A DNA stretch of 64,000 bases from Stagnihabitans lacustris (GCF_025950525.1 NZ_JAPDGS010000001.1:434001-498000); one strand, 5' to 3'. Positions 8,460 through 18,019 are shown, counted from the first letter of the stretch. The notes: generated by a model from the sequence alone, not told the origin. Numbers and translations: made by a program.

Positions 8460-8825
8460 ATGAAACAGCGCATCGCACAGATTCTGCCGATCTTTGCCGT
8501 CTTCTTCGTCAGCTTCGTGGCTTTGGCGGCCACGATGGGCGTGGCGGCCCTGGCTCATGCCGGTTCGACCCGCGTGGCCCTGATCGCCTCGTCTGACGGG
8601 TGGAAGCGGGTCGAAAGCTCTGGTCTGCCGATCGTCCGCCTGGCGCTTGGGGGGCTGTTGATTGTCGTCGATGGCGCGGGCGCGCCTGATGCCTTGGCTC
8701 GATTGCGGGCCGGTTCCCTGTTTATGTTGGACGCAAGCCTGATTCCGGGCTGCGAAGTTCCGGGCTCCGTGACGACGGAAAAGGTGCCGGATGAAACTGC
8801 GCCTGTTGAAAAGGTTCGCTCATGA
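8460..8825 (+). CDS. Small membrane-anchored protein of unknown function
   Basis: I do not recognise this 121-residue product. It starts with a long hydrophobic helix (residues 8-33, ILPIFAVFFVSFVALAATMG), either an uncleaved anchor or a signal peptide cut after AHA. The remainder is about 85 residues with a second weakly hydrophobic stretch (LALGGLLIVVDGAG), one cysteine (PGCEVPG) and a charged end. Its stop overlaps the start of the chemoreceptor gene (ATGA at 8822), so the two are translationally coupled. It may be an accessory subunit of that receptor, but this rests only on position. Confidence 0.7.
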   Translation: MKQRIAQILPIFAVFFVSFVALAATMGVAALAHAGSTRVALIASSDGWKRVESSGLPIVRLALGGLLIVVDGAGAPDALARLRAGSLFMLDASLIPGCEVPGSVTTEKVPDETAPVEKVRS

Positions 8826-10357
8826 CTTTGACGCTTGAAACCCTGCGAAGCCGTGTCGCCCGTGGCTTGGGATGGCTGATGTGGCTGCATGTGCCGCTTG
8901 TGGCGGTTCTGGCTTGGGTTCTGGGGGACGGGGTCGTGGTTCCGGTCGCCGCGACCTTTGTGCTGACCGCCCTGGTCGAGCTTTTGGCCGTCCGCCGTCC
9001 TCATGCCGCGACCAGTCACCTGATCTTCGCGGTGGTCTATGGGGCGCAGGTGGCGATCCTGGTGGGCCTGATGCAGGGGCATCCCTGGCAGGCCGACATG
9101 CACATGTATTTCTTTGCGGCCCTGGCCATCCTGGGCGCGCTGTGCAGTTGGCCTGCGATCGTGGCCTATGTCGCGTTCGTTGCCGTCCATCACCTGGCGC
9201 TGAACTATCTCATGACCGAACTGGTCTTTGTCGGGCCAGCCGATTTCGGTCGCGTTGTGATGCATGCGGTGATTCTCTTGTCCGAGGGGATTGCCCTGGG
9301 CGTCCTGACTTATGTCCTGGCCTCGATCTTCACGGTCCAGGCCCAGGTCCTTGCCGCGGCAGAGGCCGCGCGCAGCACGGCCGAGGGCTTTTTGGTCAGC
9401 CGTTCGGCCGAACAAACGGCGCAGTCCCAGGCCGTGTCTCGGTTGATCGAAAGCATCACCGATCTGGCCGCGGGCGACTACGGACACGAGATTGCGAGCG
9501 ACAGTTTCCCGCAAGAGTATCAATCGGTTGGCCATGCCTTGAACCTTTTGAGCCGCCGGTTGAGCCTGGCTGTGACCACGGTGGCCCAGGCCGCGCGGGG
9601 GGTGCAGGTCTCGGGCGGGTCGCTGTTGTCCACGGCGGGGGCGCTGGAAAGCTCGGCGGCAGAGCAGGTCGCCTTGCTGGGCCGGGCGCGCAGCGGCTTC
9701 ACCGGGCTCAGCCAAAGTCTGGGGGCCACGATCACGCTGGCCTCGCAAGCCGATGACGCCATGCAGGAAAACCGGATGGAGGTCGAACGCGGGACCGAGC
9801 TTTTGTCCCAGGTGGTCGAGGCCATGGGCCTGATCCAGCAGTCCACGGGGCAGATCCGGCAAATCGTCGAAGTCATGGACAACATCGCCTTCCAGACCAA
9901 CCTTCTTGCCCTGAACGCCGGGGTCGAGGCCGCACGGGCGGGCGACACCGGTCGCGGCTTTGCGGTCGTGGCCTCCGAAGTGCGGGCGCTGGCACAGCGC
10001 GCTGCCGAATCGGCGCGCGAAATCCGTGGGTTGATTGACCAGGGCCAGGGCAATGTCGAAATGGGCACCCGCAAGGTCGACATGACGACAGAGGCTTTGC
10101 AAAGCCTGATCACCAGCGCACAGCGCGCTGCGGGATTTGTCACCGACATCACCGACAGCATCCGGCAACAGGGGCAGGGACTGCAGGGCCTTCAGGAAGA
10201 GGTCAGTTCGCTGGACACTCAGGCGCGCCACAATGCCAATCTCGCCTCACGGATTTCGGCGGCGGGCGACGAATTGCAGACCCATTCCAGCGCCATGGCC
10301 AAGGGTATGGCCGAGTTGGAGGGCAAGGGCGGGCGAAACCTGCGGAATGTTGCATAA
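8822..10357 (+). CDS. Methyl-accepting chemotaxis protein with multi-pass membrane sensor
   Basis: A 511-residue chemoreceptor. The C-terminal signalling domain has the hairpin tip IAFQTNLLALNAGVEAARAG and GRGFAVVASEVRALAQR (about residues 350-400), which contacts CheA/CheW. The N-terminal 180 residues hold about five or six closely spaced transmembrane helices with little periplasmic sequence, so it senses within the membrane or reports on membrane state. Conserved-looking histidines sit in MHMYFF (H94) and VHHLAL (H123, H124) and could bind a metal or cofactor. A HAMP-like linker (about 200-250) follows. No che genes lie nearby, so it feeds a distant array. It is coupled to the small membrane protein upstream. 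Confidence 0.93.
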   Translation: MTLTLETLRSRVARGLGWLMWLHVPLVAVLAWVLGDGVVVPVAATFVLTALVELLAVRRPHAATSHLIFAVVYGAQVAILVGLMQGHPWQADMHMYFFAALAILGALCSWPAIVAYVAFVAVHHLALNYLMTELVFVGPADFGRVVMHAVILLSEGIALGVLTYVLASIFTVQAQVLAAAEAARSTAEGFLVSRSAEQTAQSQAVSRLIESITDLAAGDYGHEIASDSFPQEYQSVGHALNLLSRRLSLAVTTVAQAARGVQVSGGSLLSTAGALESSAAEQVALLGRARSGFTGLSQSLGATITLASQADDAMQENRMEVERGTELLSQVVEAMGLIQQSTGQIRQIVEVMDNIAFQTNLLALNAGVEAARAGDTGRGFAVVASEVRALAQRAAESAREIRGLIDQGQGNVEMGTRKVDMTTEALQSLITSAQRAAGFVTDITDSIRQQGQGLQGLQEEVSSLDTQARHNANLASRISAAGDELQTHSSAMAKGMAELEGKGGRNLRNVA

Positions 10358-10556
10358 GCGCAGGGGAATGGGCGTGTGTTCCTAACCCGCACCCCATAAT
10401 ATTGGAAAAAGACAAGCCAGCCTGTCCACTGTCGCCCCCTCCAGATGCTTGGGCGCACGGAAACGGCGCCTCAGGCGGTGATATCCCGCCCGATGCCCGG
10501 TTGCAGAAGGGGGCCCCTTCGTGCCATGCAAGGCCATTCATGCGCAGGGATCGCCG

Positions 10557-11564
10557 ATGGTCACGCTCAAACAGATCGCCAATGCCGTGGGCGTCAGTCA
10601 GGCGACCGTTTCGCGGGTGCTGAACTTCGACCAGACGCTGTCGGTCTCGCCGCAGACCCGCCAGTCGATCATCGAAACGGCCGAGGCGATGAACTACGCC
10701 ACGCCCCGCGCCCGCCAACGCGCCAAGGCCACCGAGGCTGCGCCCAAGATCGCGTTGATGCATTTCCTGCGTCCCGATCAGGAATTGGCCGACCCCTATT
10801 ACGTCGGCCTCCGCCTCGGGATCGAGACCCGCGCCGCCGCCCTGAAGCTTGAGACTGTCAAGATCTACCATGCCGACAGCCTGCCGGAGCCCAAGATCTT
10901 CGACCAGACGTCGGGGTTGATCTGCATCGGCCTGCATGACGCGGCAGAGCTTGATTGGCTCAAGACCCATGCCCATCATGTGGTCTGTGCCGATTTCGCC
11001 CCCGAGGATGACGAATTGGACGCGGTCGAAAGCGATGTGACCGGCGCCATGCGCAAACTGTTGAAATCGCTGATTGCCATGGGGCATCGTCGCATCGGCT
11101 TCGTCGGCTGGTGGGACCATGACCGCGCCGGCGCGATCAAGGCGCGCGAAAAGCGCTGCGCCGCTTTCATCGACTGGATGACCGCGGCCGGGCTTTATGA
11201 CCCCGACATTTGCCTGACCGACTGGAACACCGAGGCTTCGGGCTATCGCCTGACCCAGACCGTCCTGGCCCGCCCCGACCGGCCCGGCGCTTTGGTCTGC
11301 GGCAATGACAATATGGCGGTGGGCGCCTACCGCGCCATTCACGAGATGGGGTTGAAGATCCCCGGCGACATCGCCGTCGTGTCCTTCAACGACATTTCGG
11401 TCGCGCAATTCATGAACCCGCCGCTGTCGACCATGCGCCTGCCCTCCGAGGAAATCGGCGAAACCGCCGTTGACCTTTTGATGGAGCGAATCCAGGGCCG
11501 CACCACGCCCAAGCGCACGATACTCGCCCCCAAGATGATCTGGCGCCGCAGCGCCAAGCTGTAA
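10557..11564 (+). CDS. LacI-family transcriptional regulator
   Basis: A 335-residue LacI/GalR regulator. The N-terminal helix-turn-helix is VTLKQIANAVGVSQATVSRVLN, with hinge residues up to about 60. The periplasmic-binding-like effector domain contains GHRRIGFVGWWDH and NDNMAVGAYRAIHEMGLKIPGDIAVVSFND. Similarity is to the EbgR branch, which responds to galactosides. ATG 10557 is the start giving the canonical MVTLKQIA N-terminus. It is followed by a sugar ABC operon with a GH2 glycosidase, the likely target. A 13-bp palindrome lies between this gene and the binding-protein gene. Confidence 0.92.
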   Translation: MVTLKQIANAVGVSQATVSRVLNFDQTLSVSPQTRQSIIETAEAMNYATPRARQRAKATEAAPKIALMHFLRPDQELADPYYVGLRLGIETRAAALKLETVKIYHADSLPEPKIFDQTSGLICIGLHDAAELDWLKTHAHHVVCADFAPEDDELDAVESDVTGAMRKLLKSLIAMGHRRIGFVGWWDHDRAGAIKAREKRCAAFIDWMTAAGLYDPDICLTDWNTEASGYRLTQTVLARPDRPGALVCGNDNMAVGAYRAIHEMGLKIPGDIAVVSFNDISVAQFMNPPLSTMRLPSEEIGETAVDLLMERIQGRTTPKRTILAPKMIWRRSAKL

Positions 11565-11606
11565 ATGTCGTTTTCCGGCCGAAACTTGCCGCAACGCAGC
11601 GGAAAA

Positions 11607-11619
11607 TTTTTACTAAAAA
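11607..11619. promoter_or_regulatory. Candidate operator upstream of the sugar-uptake operon
   Basis: TTTTTACTAAAAA is a perfect odd-centred palindrome in an otherwise GC-rich region. Just after it lie TTGCCA (11621-11626) and TAGCCT (11644-11649), separated by 17 bp. It is well placed for the adjacent LacI-type regulator, but its AT-only arms without a central CG are atypical for that family. Confidence 0.35.
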
Positions 11620-11695
11620 CTTGCCAGACGATTTTACCTGCGCTAGCCTGATCGAACAGCGGGGGAGGAGCCCCGCGATTTGGGAGGAGCCAAAG

Positions 11696-12958
11696 ATGAA
11701 AATGACCGCCTTCAAGGGCGTGCTGGCTGTCGCCGGCATCCAGCTGATCACCGCCACCATGGCGCTGGCCACTGACATCACCGTCTGGTGCTGGGCGCCC
11801 GAGTTCAACGGCGCCGCGATGAACGAGGCGATTGCCCGTTACACCGCCGCCAACCCCGACACCAAGATCACCGTCGTCGATTTCGCCAAGGGCGACCTGG
11901 AAACCAAGCTGCAGACGCAGTTGGCTTCGGGCACCACCGAGGGCCTGCCGGACATCGTTCTGATCGAAGACTACGGCGCACAAAAGTATCTGCTGTCCTT
12001 CCCCGGCGCCTTCGAGCCGCTGACCGACAAGATCGACTACAGCCAGTTCGCCAAATACAAGGTCGAACTTGCCACCGTCGAAGGTCAGACCTATTCGCTG
12101 CCCTTCGATTCGGGCGTGACGGGCCTGTTCTACCGCTCGGACCTGCTGGAGCAGGCGGGCTACAAGGCCGATGCCCTGAAGGACATCACCTGGGAAGAGC
12201 TGTCGGCCATTGGCGACAAGGTCAAGGAAGTCACCGGCAAGCCGCTGTTGTCGGTGGACATGAATGACGCTGGCGCGATCCGCATCATGCTGCAATCGGC
12301 CGGTTCGTGGTATTTCAACGCCGATGGCACCGCCAACATCAAGGACAATCCGGTCTTCAAGGCAGCCTTGACCTCTTGGGTCGGCATGTTGAAGAACCAG
12401 AACCTGTATAAGTCGGTCTCGGGCTGGGGCGACTATACCGGCGCCTTCAACAACGGCGACGTGGCGGGCGTCTTCACCGGCGTGTGGATGACCGGCGGCA
12501 TCAAGGGCAACAACATGTCCGGCAAATGGGCCGTGGCGCCCATTCCGAAGCTGGCGGGCGTCGAAGGTGCGGGCCATGCCTCGAACCTGGGCGGGTCGTC
12601 CTGGTATGTGCTGTCCTCGGCGCCGTCCAAGGATGCGGCCATCGACTTCCTGCAGAAGGTCTGGGCCTCTGACGTGGACTTCTATCAGAAGATCCTGGTC
12701 GGCCAGGGCGCCTTTGCCGCCTATCTGCCCGCCCGCGACGGCGAGGCCTATTCGGCGGCCGACGCGTATTTCGGCGGCCAGTCGGTCTGGAAGGACTTCT
12801 CGGATTGGCAAGCGGCCATCCCGGGCGTCAACTACGGCATCTTCACCAACGAGGCTGACGCCGCCGTGACCGCCCAACTGCCGGGCCTGATCGACGGTGG
12901 CGACATCGACGCCGCAATCGAAGCGATCGACGCGCAAATCGCGCAGCAGATCCAGTAA
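11696..12958 (+). CDS. Sugar ABC transporter, substrate-binding protein
   Basis: The 420-residue product has an N-terminal signal peptide (cleavage near TMALA, residue 25) and then the family-1 extracellular solute-binding fold (DITVWCWAPEFNGAAMNEAIARY). It delivers a sugar or oligosaccharide to the permeases encoded next. The start is fixed by GGGAGGAG just upstream of ATG 11696. It is the first structural gene of the operon. A 117-bp spacer with C/G-rich inverted segments follows, a usual place for a stem that raises binding-protein mRNA levels over the permeases. The attached glycosidase suggests a galactoside or similar ligand, but this is inference. Confidence 0.93.
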   Translation: MKMTAFKGVLAVAGIQLITATMALATDITVWCWAPEFNGAAMNEAIARYTAANPDTKITVVDFAKGDLETKLQTQLASGTTEGLPDIVLIEDYGAQKYLLSFPGAFEPLTDKIDYSQFAKYKVELATVEGQTYSLPFDSGVTGLFYRSDLLEQAGYKADALKDITWEELSAIGDKVKEVTGKPLLSVDMNDAGAIRIMLQSAGSWYFNADGTANIKDNPVFKAALTSWVGMLKNQNLYKSVSGWGDYTGAFNNGDVAGVFTGVWMTGGIKGNNMSGKWAVAPIPKLAGVEGAGHASNLGGSSWYVLSSAPSKDAAIDFLQKVWASDVDFYQKILVGQGAFAAYLPARDGEAYSAADAYFGGQSVWKDFSDWQAAIPGVNYGIFTNEADAAVTAQLPGLIDGGDIDAAIEAIDAQIAQQIQ

Positions 12959-13075
12959 ACTCCTCCCGGAGTGGGCCTTTCCGGCAGCAATGTCGGGGGG
13001 GCCTTTCCGTCCGCGGGAGCGCCGATCTTTTCATGACCCCGCATCAAGACGGGGCCTCGTCACACAGGGGGAGCC

Positions 13076-13963
13076 ATGCAGACTCTGACCCGGCGCGAGA
13101 ACCTGACCGGCTGGGCCTTTACCGCCCCGGCGCTGGCGCTTCTTGGCCTTTTCATGATCTATCCCATCCTTTGGTCGCTTTATATGAGCTTCATGACCGG
13201 CAAGGGGATGAACTTCAAATTCGGCGGCTTCGCCAATGTCGAGCGGCTGACGAAGGACCCGATCTTCCTTCATGCGCTTGGCAACACGCTGACCTTCCTG
13301 GCGATCCAGGTGCCGATCATGATCATCCTGGCGCTGGTCTTTGCCGTCGCCTTGAACAACCCGCGGCTGCGGGGCAGGGCGGTTTTGCGCACGGCGATCT
13401 TTTTGCCCTGCGTGACCTCGCTTGTGGTCTATTCGGTGCTGTTCAAGTCGATGTTCGCCGAGGATGGCGTGGTCAATGACGCGCTGCTTTTCCTGCATAT
13501 CATCAGCGATCCGATCCCTTGGATGAACGATCCGTTCTGGGCCAAGGTCTTGATCATCCTGGCGATCACCTGGCGCTGGACCGGCTATAACATGGTGTTT
13601 TACCTGGCCGCGCTGCAAAACATCGACCCTTCGATCTATGAGGCCGCCCGCATCGACGGCGTTCCGGCCCGGGCGCGGTTCTTCAAGATCACCATTCCGA
13701 TGCTGCGCCATGTGATCTTGTTCACGACCGTTTTGTCGACCATCGGCACGCTGCAGCTGTTCGACGAGGTCAACAACATCACCGCAAGCCAGGGTCAGGG
13801 CGGCCGTCCCGCCGATGCGACGCTGACGCTTTCGCTGTATATCTACAACCTGACGTTCCGCTTCATGCCCTCCTTCGGCTATGCCGCCACGATCTCTTGG
13901 GTCATCGTGATCCTTGTGGGGCTTCTGTCCTGGGCGCAGTTCCGGCTTGCGAGGGAAAAATGA
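13076..13963 (+). CDS. Sugar ABC transporter permease, MalF type
   Basis: A 295-residue inner-membrane permease with six predicted helices. The EAA loop YEAARIDGVPARARFFKITIP (written only to 20 residues is YEAARIDGVPARARFFKITI) near residue 190 docks the ATPase. ATG 13076 lies after GGGGGAGCC. Its TGA overlaps the ATG of the second permease (ATGA at 13960), indicating coupled synthesis of the heterodimer. The family imports mono- and oligosaccharides. Confidence 0.94.
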   Translation: MQTLTRRENLTGWAFTAPALALLGLFMIYPILWSLYMSFMTGKGMNFKFGGFANVERLTKDPIFLHALGNTLTFLAIQVPIMIILALVFAVALNNPRLRGRAVLRTAIFLPCVTSLVVYSVLFKSMFAEDGVVNDALLFLHIISDPIPWMNDPFWAKVLIILAITWRWTGYNMVFYLAALQNIDPSIYEAARIDGVPARARFFKITIPMLRHVILFTTVLSTIGTLQLFDEVNNITASQGQGGRPADATLTLSLYIYNLTFRFMPSFGYAATISWVIVILVGLLSWAQFRLAREK

Positions 13964-14766
13964 ACCGTCTTATCTCTGTCGTGGCGCAAGCTGGCATGTG
14001 GCTTGCGGCCTTTATCTCGGTCTTTCCCTTTTTGTGGATGGTCACGGGCGCGACCAACACGGCCAATGACATCACGGGGGGCAGGTTCCTGCCCGGCACC
14101 AACCTTTTCGTCAACATCGCCAAGTTCTTTGAACTGGTCGATGCGGGGCGGGTGTTCTTCAACTCGTTCTTCGTGGCGATCACGGGGACGGCGCTGACCT
14201 TGGTCGTGTCGTCGCTTGCGGGCTATGGCTTTGAAATCTTTGCCTCCAAGGCGCGGGACCGGGTCTTTGCCGGGCTGCTGTTGCTTTTGTCGGTGCCCTT
14301 TGCGGCCATGATGATCCCCCTGTTCGTCATGTTTTCGGGGGCGGGGCTGATCAACACCTATATCGCCATGATCGCGCCGGGCGTGGCCTCGATCTTCATG
14401 ATCTTTTACTTCCGGCAGAACACCAAAAGCTTCCCGCATGAACTGCGCGACGCGGCCAAGCTGGACGGGCTGAAAGAGCATCAGATCTTCTGGTTCATCT
14501 ATATTCCCGTCATGCGGTCGACCTATGCGGCGGCGATGATCATCCTGTTCATGACGAACTGGAACGCCTATCTGTGGCCGCTGATCGTGCTGCAAACCAA
14601 CGAGATGAAGACGATCACCCTGACCGTCGCCTCCTTGGCCACCGCCTATACCCCGGATTACGGGCTGATCATGATCGCCAATGTGCTGGCGACCTTGCCC
14701 ACCGTCCTTGTCTTCTTCCTGCTCCAGCGCCGCTTTGTCGAAGGCATGCTGGGCGGCGTCAAATAA
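13960..14766 (+). CDS. Sugar ABC transporter permease, MalG type
   Basis: The second permease is 268 residues with six helices and the EAA loop RDAAKLDGLKEHQIFWFIYI, which contacts the ATPase. The chosen ATG overlaps the previous stop and gives MNRLISVVAQAG. An in-frame start further upstream would lie inside the first permease gene and is rejected. The C-terminus (LLQRRFVEGMLGGVK) is typical for MalG homologues. The glycosidase gene follows after 8 bp. Confidence 0.94.
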   Translation: MNRLISVVAQAGMWLAAFISVFPFLWMVTGATNTANDITGGRFLPGTNLFVNIAKFFELVDAGRVFFNSFFVAITGTALTLVVSSLAGYGFEIFASKARDRVFAGLLLLLSVPFAAMMIPLFVMFSGAGLINTYIAMIAPGVASIFMIFYFRQNTKSFPHELRDAAKLDGLKEHQIFWFIYIPVMRSTYAAAMIILFMTNWNAYLWPLIVLQTNEMKTITLTVASLATAYTPDYGLIMIANVLATLPTVLVFFLLQRRFVEGMLGGVK

Positions 14767-14774
14767 GGCCTGAC

Positions 14775-16946
14775 ATGCGCATCCTGACCGACTTCAACGA
14801 CGATTGGCTGTTCGAGGGCCGCGACCGCGTCCGTCTGCCCCATAACGCCGTCGAGCTGCCGTTTTCCTATTTCGACGAGCGCGCCTATCAGCGGCCCTTC
14901 ACCTATTCCAAGGCTTTCCTGGCCGATCCCGCATGGGAAAACCGCGAGGTCACATTGCGCTTTGACGGCGCCATGGCGAATACGGTCGTGCGGCTGAATG
15001 GCGAGATCGTGGCGACCCATGCCGACGGCTACACGCCCTTTGTGGCGCGGCTGACGGGGCGGCTGGTGCCGGGCACCAACCATCTTTCGGTGACGATCGA
15101 CGGCACCGAAAACCCCGCCATCCCGCCCTTTGGCAATGTCATCGACTATCTGACCTATGCCGGCCTCTACCGCGAGGTCTGGCTTCAGGTCACGACGCCG
15201 ACGCATATCCAGAACGTCAAGATCGAGACCCCGGACATCGTCCGCCCCCGCGCTGAAATCCGGGTCATGGTCTCCAAACCCGAAGGCCGGCTGACCGCTG
15301 TGATCCGCGACAAGGCGGGCGTCGAAGTGGCCCGGGCCGAGGCGCCCGCCGCGCTGGACACGGCCCTGACGCTGGAGACCCCCGGCGTGGCGCTGTGGTC
15401 GCCGGAAAACCCGGCGCTCTATACGCTGGACGTGACCCTGACCACCGATCAGGGCCGGGACGATCTGCAAACCCGGTTCGGCTTTCGCAAAGTGGTCTTT
15501 TCGCCCGAGGGGTTTTTCCTCAACGGCCAAAGGATCAAGCTGCGCGGCCTGAACCGTCACCAAAGCTTTCCCTATATCGGCTATGCGCTTGGCCGCGCGG
15601 CGCAGGTCAAGGATGCCGAGATCATCAAGCATGAGCTGCGCTGCAACATGGTGCGCACCTCGCATTACCCGCAGTCGACGTATTTCCTGGAGGCCTGCGA
15701 CGAACTGGGCCTGATGGTCTTCGAGGAAATCCCCGGCTGGCAGCATATCGGCGACAAGGCCTGGCAGAAGGCCAGCGTTGAAAATGTGCGGGCGATGATC
15801 ACCCGCGACTGGAATCACCCCTCCATCGTCATCTGGGGCGTGCGGATCAACGAAAGCGGCGACAACCACGATTTCTACAAGGAAACCAACGCGGTGGCGC
15901 GCAGCCTGGACCGGACCCGGCCCACGGGCGGCGTGCGCTACATCACCGACAGCGAGTTCCTGGAAGACGTCTATACGATGAACGACTTCATCCTGGGCAA
16001 CGAGGAATTGGGCGGCAACCGTCCGCGCACCCCCCTGCGGCCTCAGCAAGAGGTCACGGGGCTGGACCGCCCGGTCCCCTATATGATCACCGAATTCGGC
16101 GGCCATATGTATCCGACCAAGTCGACCGATCAGGAACAGCGCCAGGCCGAACATGTGATCCGCCATCTGGATGTGCTGAACGCCATGTATGGCGATCCGC
16201 AGATTGCGGGGGCCATCGGCTGGTGCGCCTTTGACTACAACACCCACAAGGACTTCGGCTCGGGCGACCGGATTTGCCACCACGGCGTGATGGACATGTT
16301 CCGCGAGCCCAAATTCGCGGCCTATGCCTATGCCTCGCAATCCGACCCCTCCGAAGGCCCGATCCTGCAGCCCGTCACCTTCTGGGCCCGGGGCGAACGC
16401 AACATCGGCGGCATCCTGCCCCTGTTGATCCTGACCAATTGCGACGAGGTCGAGTTGCGCTACGGCAACCACCCGCCCAAGCGCGTCAAGCCCGACCACG
16501 ACCGCTTTCCCCATCTGCCCCATCCCCCGGTGATCGTGGACAACCGCGTTTTCACCAAGGATGAACTGGGCCTTTGGGGCATGAAATGGGAGGCCGGCAC
16601 CGTCACCGGCTTCATCAACGGCAAACAGGTGGCCCAGACCCATTTCGCAGCCGACCCCGTGGCGACACGGCTGGAGGTCGCGCCCGATGCCACGACCATC
16701 GGCGCCCATGACAGCCTGCGCGTCATGGTCCGTGCGCTGGACCAGACCGGCCACAAACTGCCCTTCTTCCCCGAGCCGGTGTCCATCACCGTCACGGGCC
16801 CTGCGCGGCGCGTAGGCCCCGGCTTTGTCCCCCTGCGCGCAGGCTCTACCGGCTTCTGGCTTCAGGCCCATGGGGCAGGCGAGATCACCATCACCGTATC
16901 CAACGACCGCCTCGGCACCGTCGTCACCCAGATCATCTCGGAGTAA
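14775..16946 (+). CDS. Glycoside hydrolase family 2 (beta-galactosidase-like)
   Basis: A 723-residue cytoplasmic enzyme with no signal peptide. The N-terminal sugar-binding jelly-roll (residues 1-170), an immunoglobulin-like domain, and a TIM barrel follow the GH2 order. The barrel carries the acid/base pair N359-E360 in RINESGDN and the nucleophile E440 in MITEFGG. The GLNRHQSFPYIGYA segment is the GH2 family signature. After about residue 520 there is a DUF4982-like beta-sandwich region. It probably hydrolyses the oligosaccharide brought in by the surrounding ABC transporter. Beta-galactosidase is the nearest guess, but beta-mannosidase or beta-glucuronidase activity cannot be excluded by sight. 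The gene sits between permease and ATPase genes. Confidence 0.9.
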   Translation: MRILTDFNDDWLFEGRDRVRLPHNAVELPFSYFDERAYQRPFTYSKAFLADPAWENREVTLRFDGAMANTVVRLNGEIVATHADGYTPFVARLTGRLVPGTNHLSVTIDGTENPAIPPFGNVIDYLTYAGLYREVWLQVTTPTHIQNVKIETPDIVRPRAEIRVMVSKPEGRLTAVIRDKAGVEVARAEAPAALDTALTLETPGVALWSPENPALYTLDVTLTTDQGRDDLQTRFGFRKVVFSPEGFFLNGQRIKLRGLNRHQSFPYIGYALGRAAQVKDAEIIKHELRCNMVRTSHYPQSTYFLEACDELGLMVFEEIPGWQHIGDKAWQKASVENVRAMITRDWNHPSIVIWGVRINESGDNHDFYKETNAVARSLDRTRPTGGVRYITDSEFLEDVYTMNDFILGNEELGGNRPRTPLRPQQEVTGLDRPVPYMITEFGGHMYPTKSTDQEQRQAEHVIRHLDVLNAMYGDPQIAGAIGWCAFDYNTHKDFGSGDRICHHGVMDMFREPKFAAYAYASQSDPSEGPILQPVTFWARGERNIGGILPLLILTNCDEVELRYGNHPPKRVKPDHDRFPHLPHPPVIVDNRVFTKDELGLWGMKWEAGTVTGFINGKQVAQTHFAADPVATRLEVAPDATTIGAHDSLRVMVRALDQTGHKLPFFPEPVSITVTGPARRVGPGFVPLRAGSTGFWLQAHGAGEITITVSNDRLGTVVTQIISE

Positions 16947-16949
16947 GAC

Positions 16950-18014
16950 ATGAGCGTGACCCTCAAATCCCTCCGCAAGGCCTATGGCGCGGCCGAGGTC
17001 ATCAAGGGCGTCGACCTGACGGTCGAGCCCGGTGAATTCTGCGTCTTCGTCGGCCCCTCGGGCTGCGGCAAATCAACCCTGCTGCGCATGATCGCGGGGC
17101 TGGAGGAAATCACCGGCGGCGATCTGGTGATCGGCGACAAACGCATGAACGACGTGGACGCGGCCCATCGCGGCATCGCCATGGTGTTCCAAAGCTATGC
17201 GCTTTACCCGCATATGACGGTGCGCGAAAACATGGGCTTCGCGCTGAAATTCGCGGGCGACACCCCGGCGACCATCGCCAAAAAGGTCGATGCGGCGGCG
17301 GCGACGCTTGGCCTTGCGAAACTGATGGACCGCAAGCCCAAGGACCTGTCGGGCGGCCAACGCCAGCGCGTCGCCATCGGCCGCGCCATCGTGCGCAACC
17401 CGCAAGTCTTCCTGTTTGACGAGCCCCTGTCCAACCTTGATGCCGAACTTCGCGTCCATATGCGGATCGAAATCGCGAGGCTGCATCAGGAACTGAAGAC
17501 CACGATCATCTATGTGACCCATGACCAGATCGAGGCCATGACCCTCGCTGACAAGATCGTCGTGCTGCGCGATGGCCGTGTCGAACAGGTCGGCGCGCCG
17601 CTGACGCTTTATGATGACCCCGACAACCTCTTTGTTGCGGGTTTCATCGGCAGCCCGAAGATGAACTTCCTGAAGGCCAAGGTCAGCCAAGGCCAGCTTG
17701 CCCTGATCGACCTCCCCGGCCAGACCCTGCCGCTGACCCAAGGCCTGCCGGAGGGCACCGAAGTCACCGTGGGCCTGCGCCCCGACATCTTCAAACGCGG
17801 CGGGGCGGCGTCGCTGGACCTCAAGATCGAGATCGTCGAACAACTGGGCGCGGAAACTTATGCCTATGCCCGCTCCGGCACCGAGATCGACGGCCAGCCC
17901 CTGACCATCGCCGTGACCGAGGGCCGCGACCTGCGCCCCGGCCAGGCGCTGACCGTGACCTTCGACCCCTCCCGCGCGCTCCTCTTCGCGAAAGACGGCC
18001 AGCGCATCCGCTGA
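16950..18014 (+). CDS. Sugar ABC transporter ATP-binding protein, MsmK/UgpC type
   Basis: A 354-residue ATPase with Walker A GPSGCGKST (about residue 37), signature LSGGQRQR, Walker B VFLFDEPLSNLD and the switch histidine in VTHDQIEA. The C-terminal 115 residues form the regulatory beta domain found in MalK-type proteins. It energises the two permeases encoded upstream and closes the operon, 3 bp after the glycosidase stop. MalK-type ATPases are often shared between sugar importers. Confidence 0.95.
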   Translation: MSVTLKSLRKAYGAAEVIKGVDLTVEPGEFCVFVGPSGCGKSTLLRMIAGLEEITGGDLVIGDKRMNDVDAAHRGIAMVFQSYALYPHMTVRENMGFALKFAGDTPATIAKKVDAAAATLGLAKLMDRKPKDLSGGQRQRVAIGRAIVRNPQVFLFDEPLSNLDAELRVHMRIEIARLHQELKTTIIYVTHDQIEAMTLADKIVVLRDGRVEQVGAPLTLYDDPDNLFVAGFIGSPKMNFLKAKVSQGQLALIDLPGQTLPLTQGLPEGTEVTVGLRPDIFKRGGAASLDLKIEIVEQLGAETYAYARSGTEIDGQPLTIAVTEGRDLRPGQALTVTFDPSRALLFAKDGQRIR

Positions 18015-18019
18015 TTTGG

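Noticed and set aside
14658-16871. A 737-codon minus-strand frame opposite the GH2 glycosidase.
   Set aside because: The GH2 catalytic motifs are on the plus strand, and the antisense product looks like nothing known.
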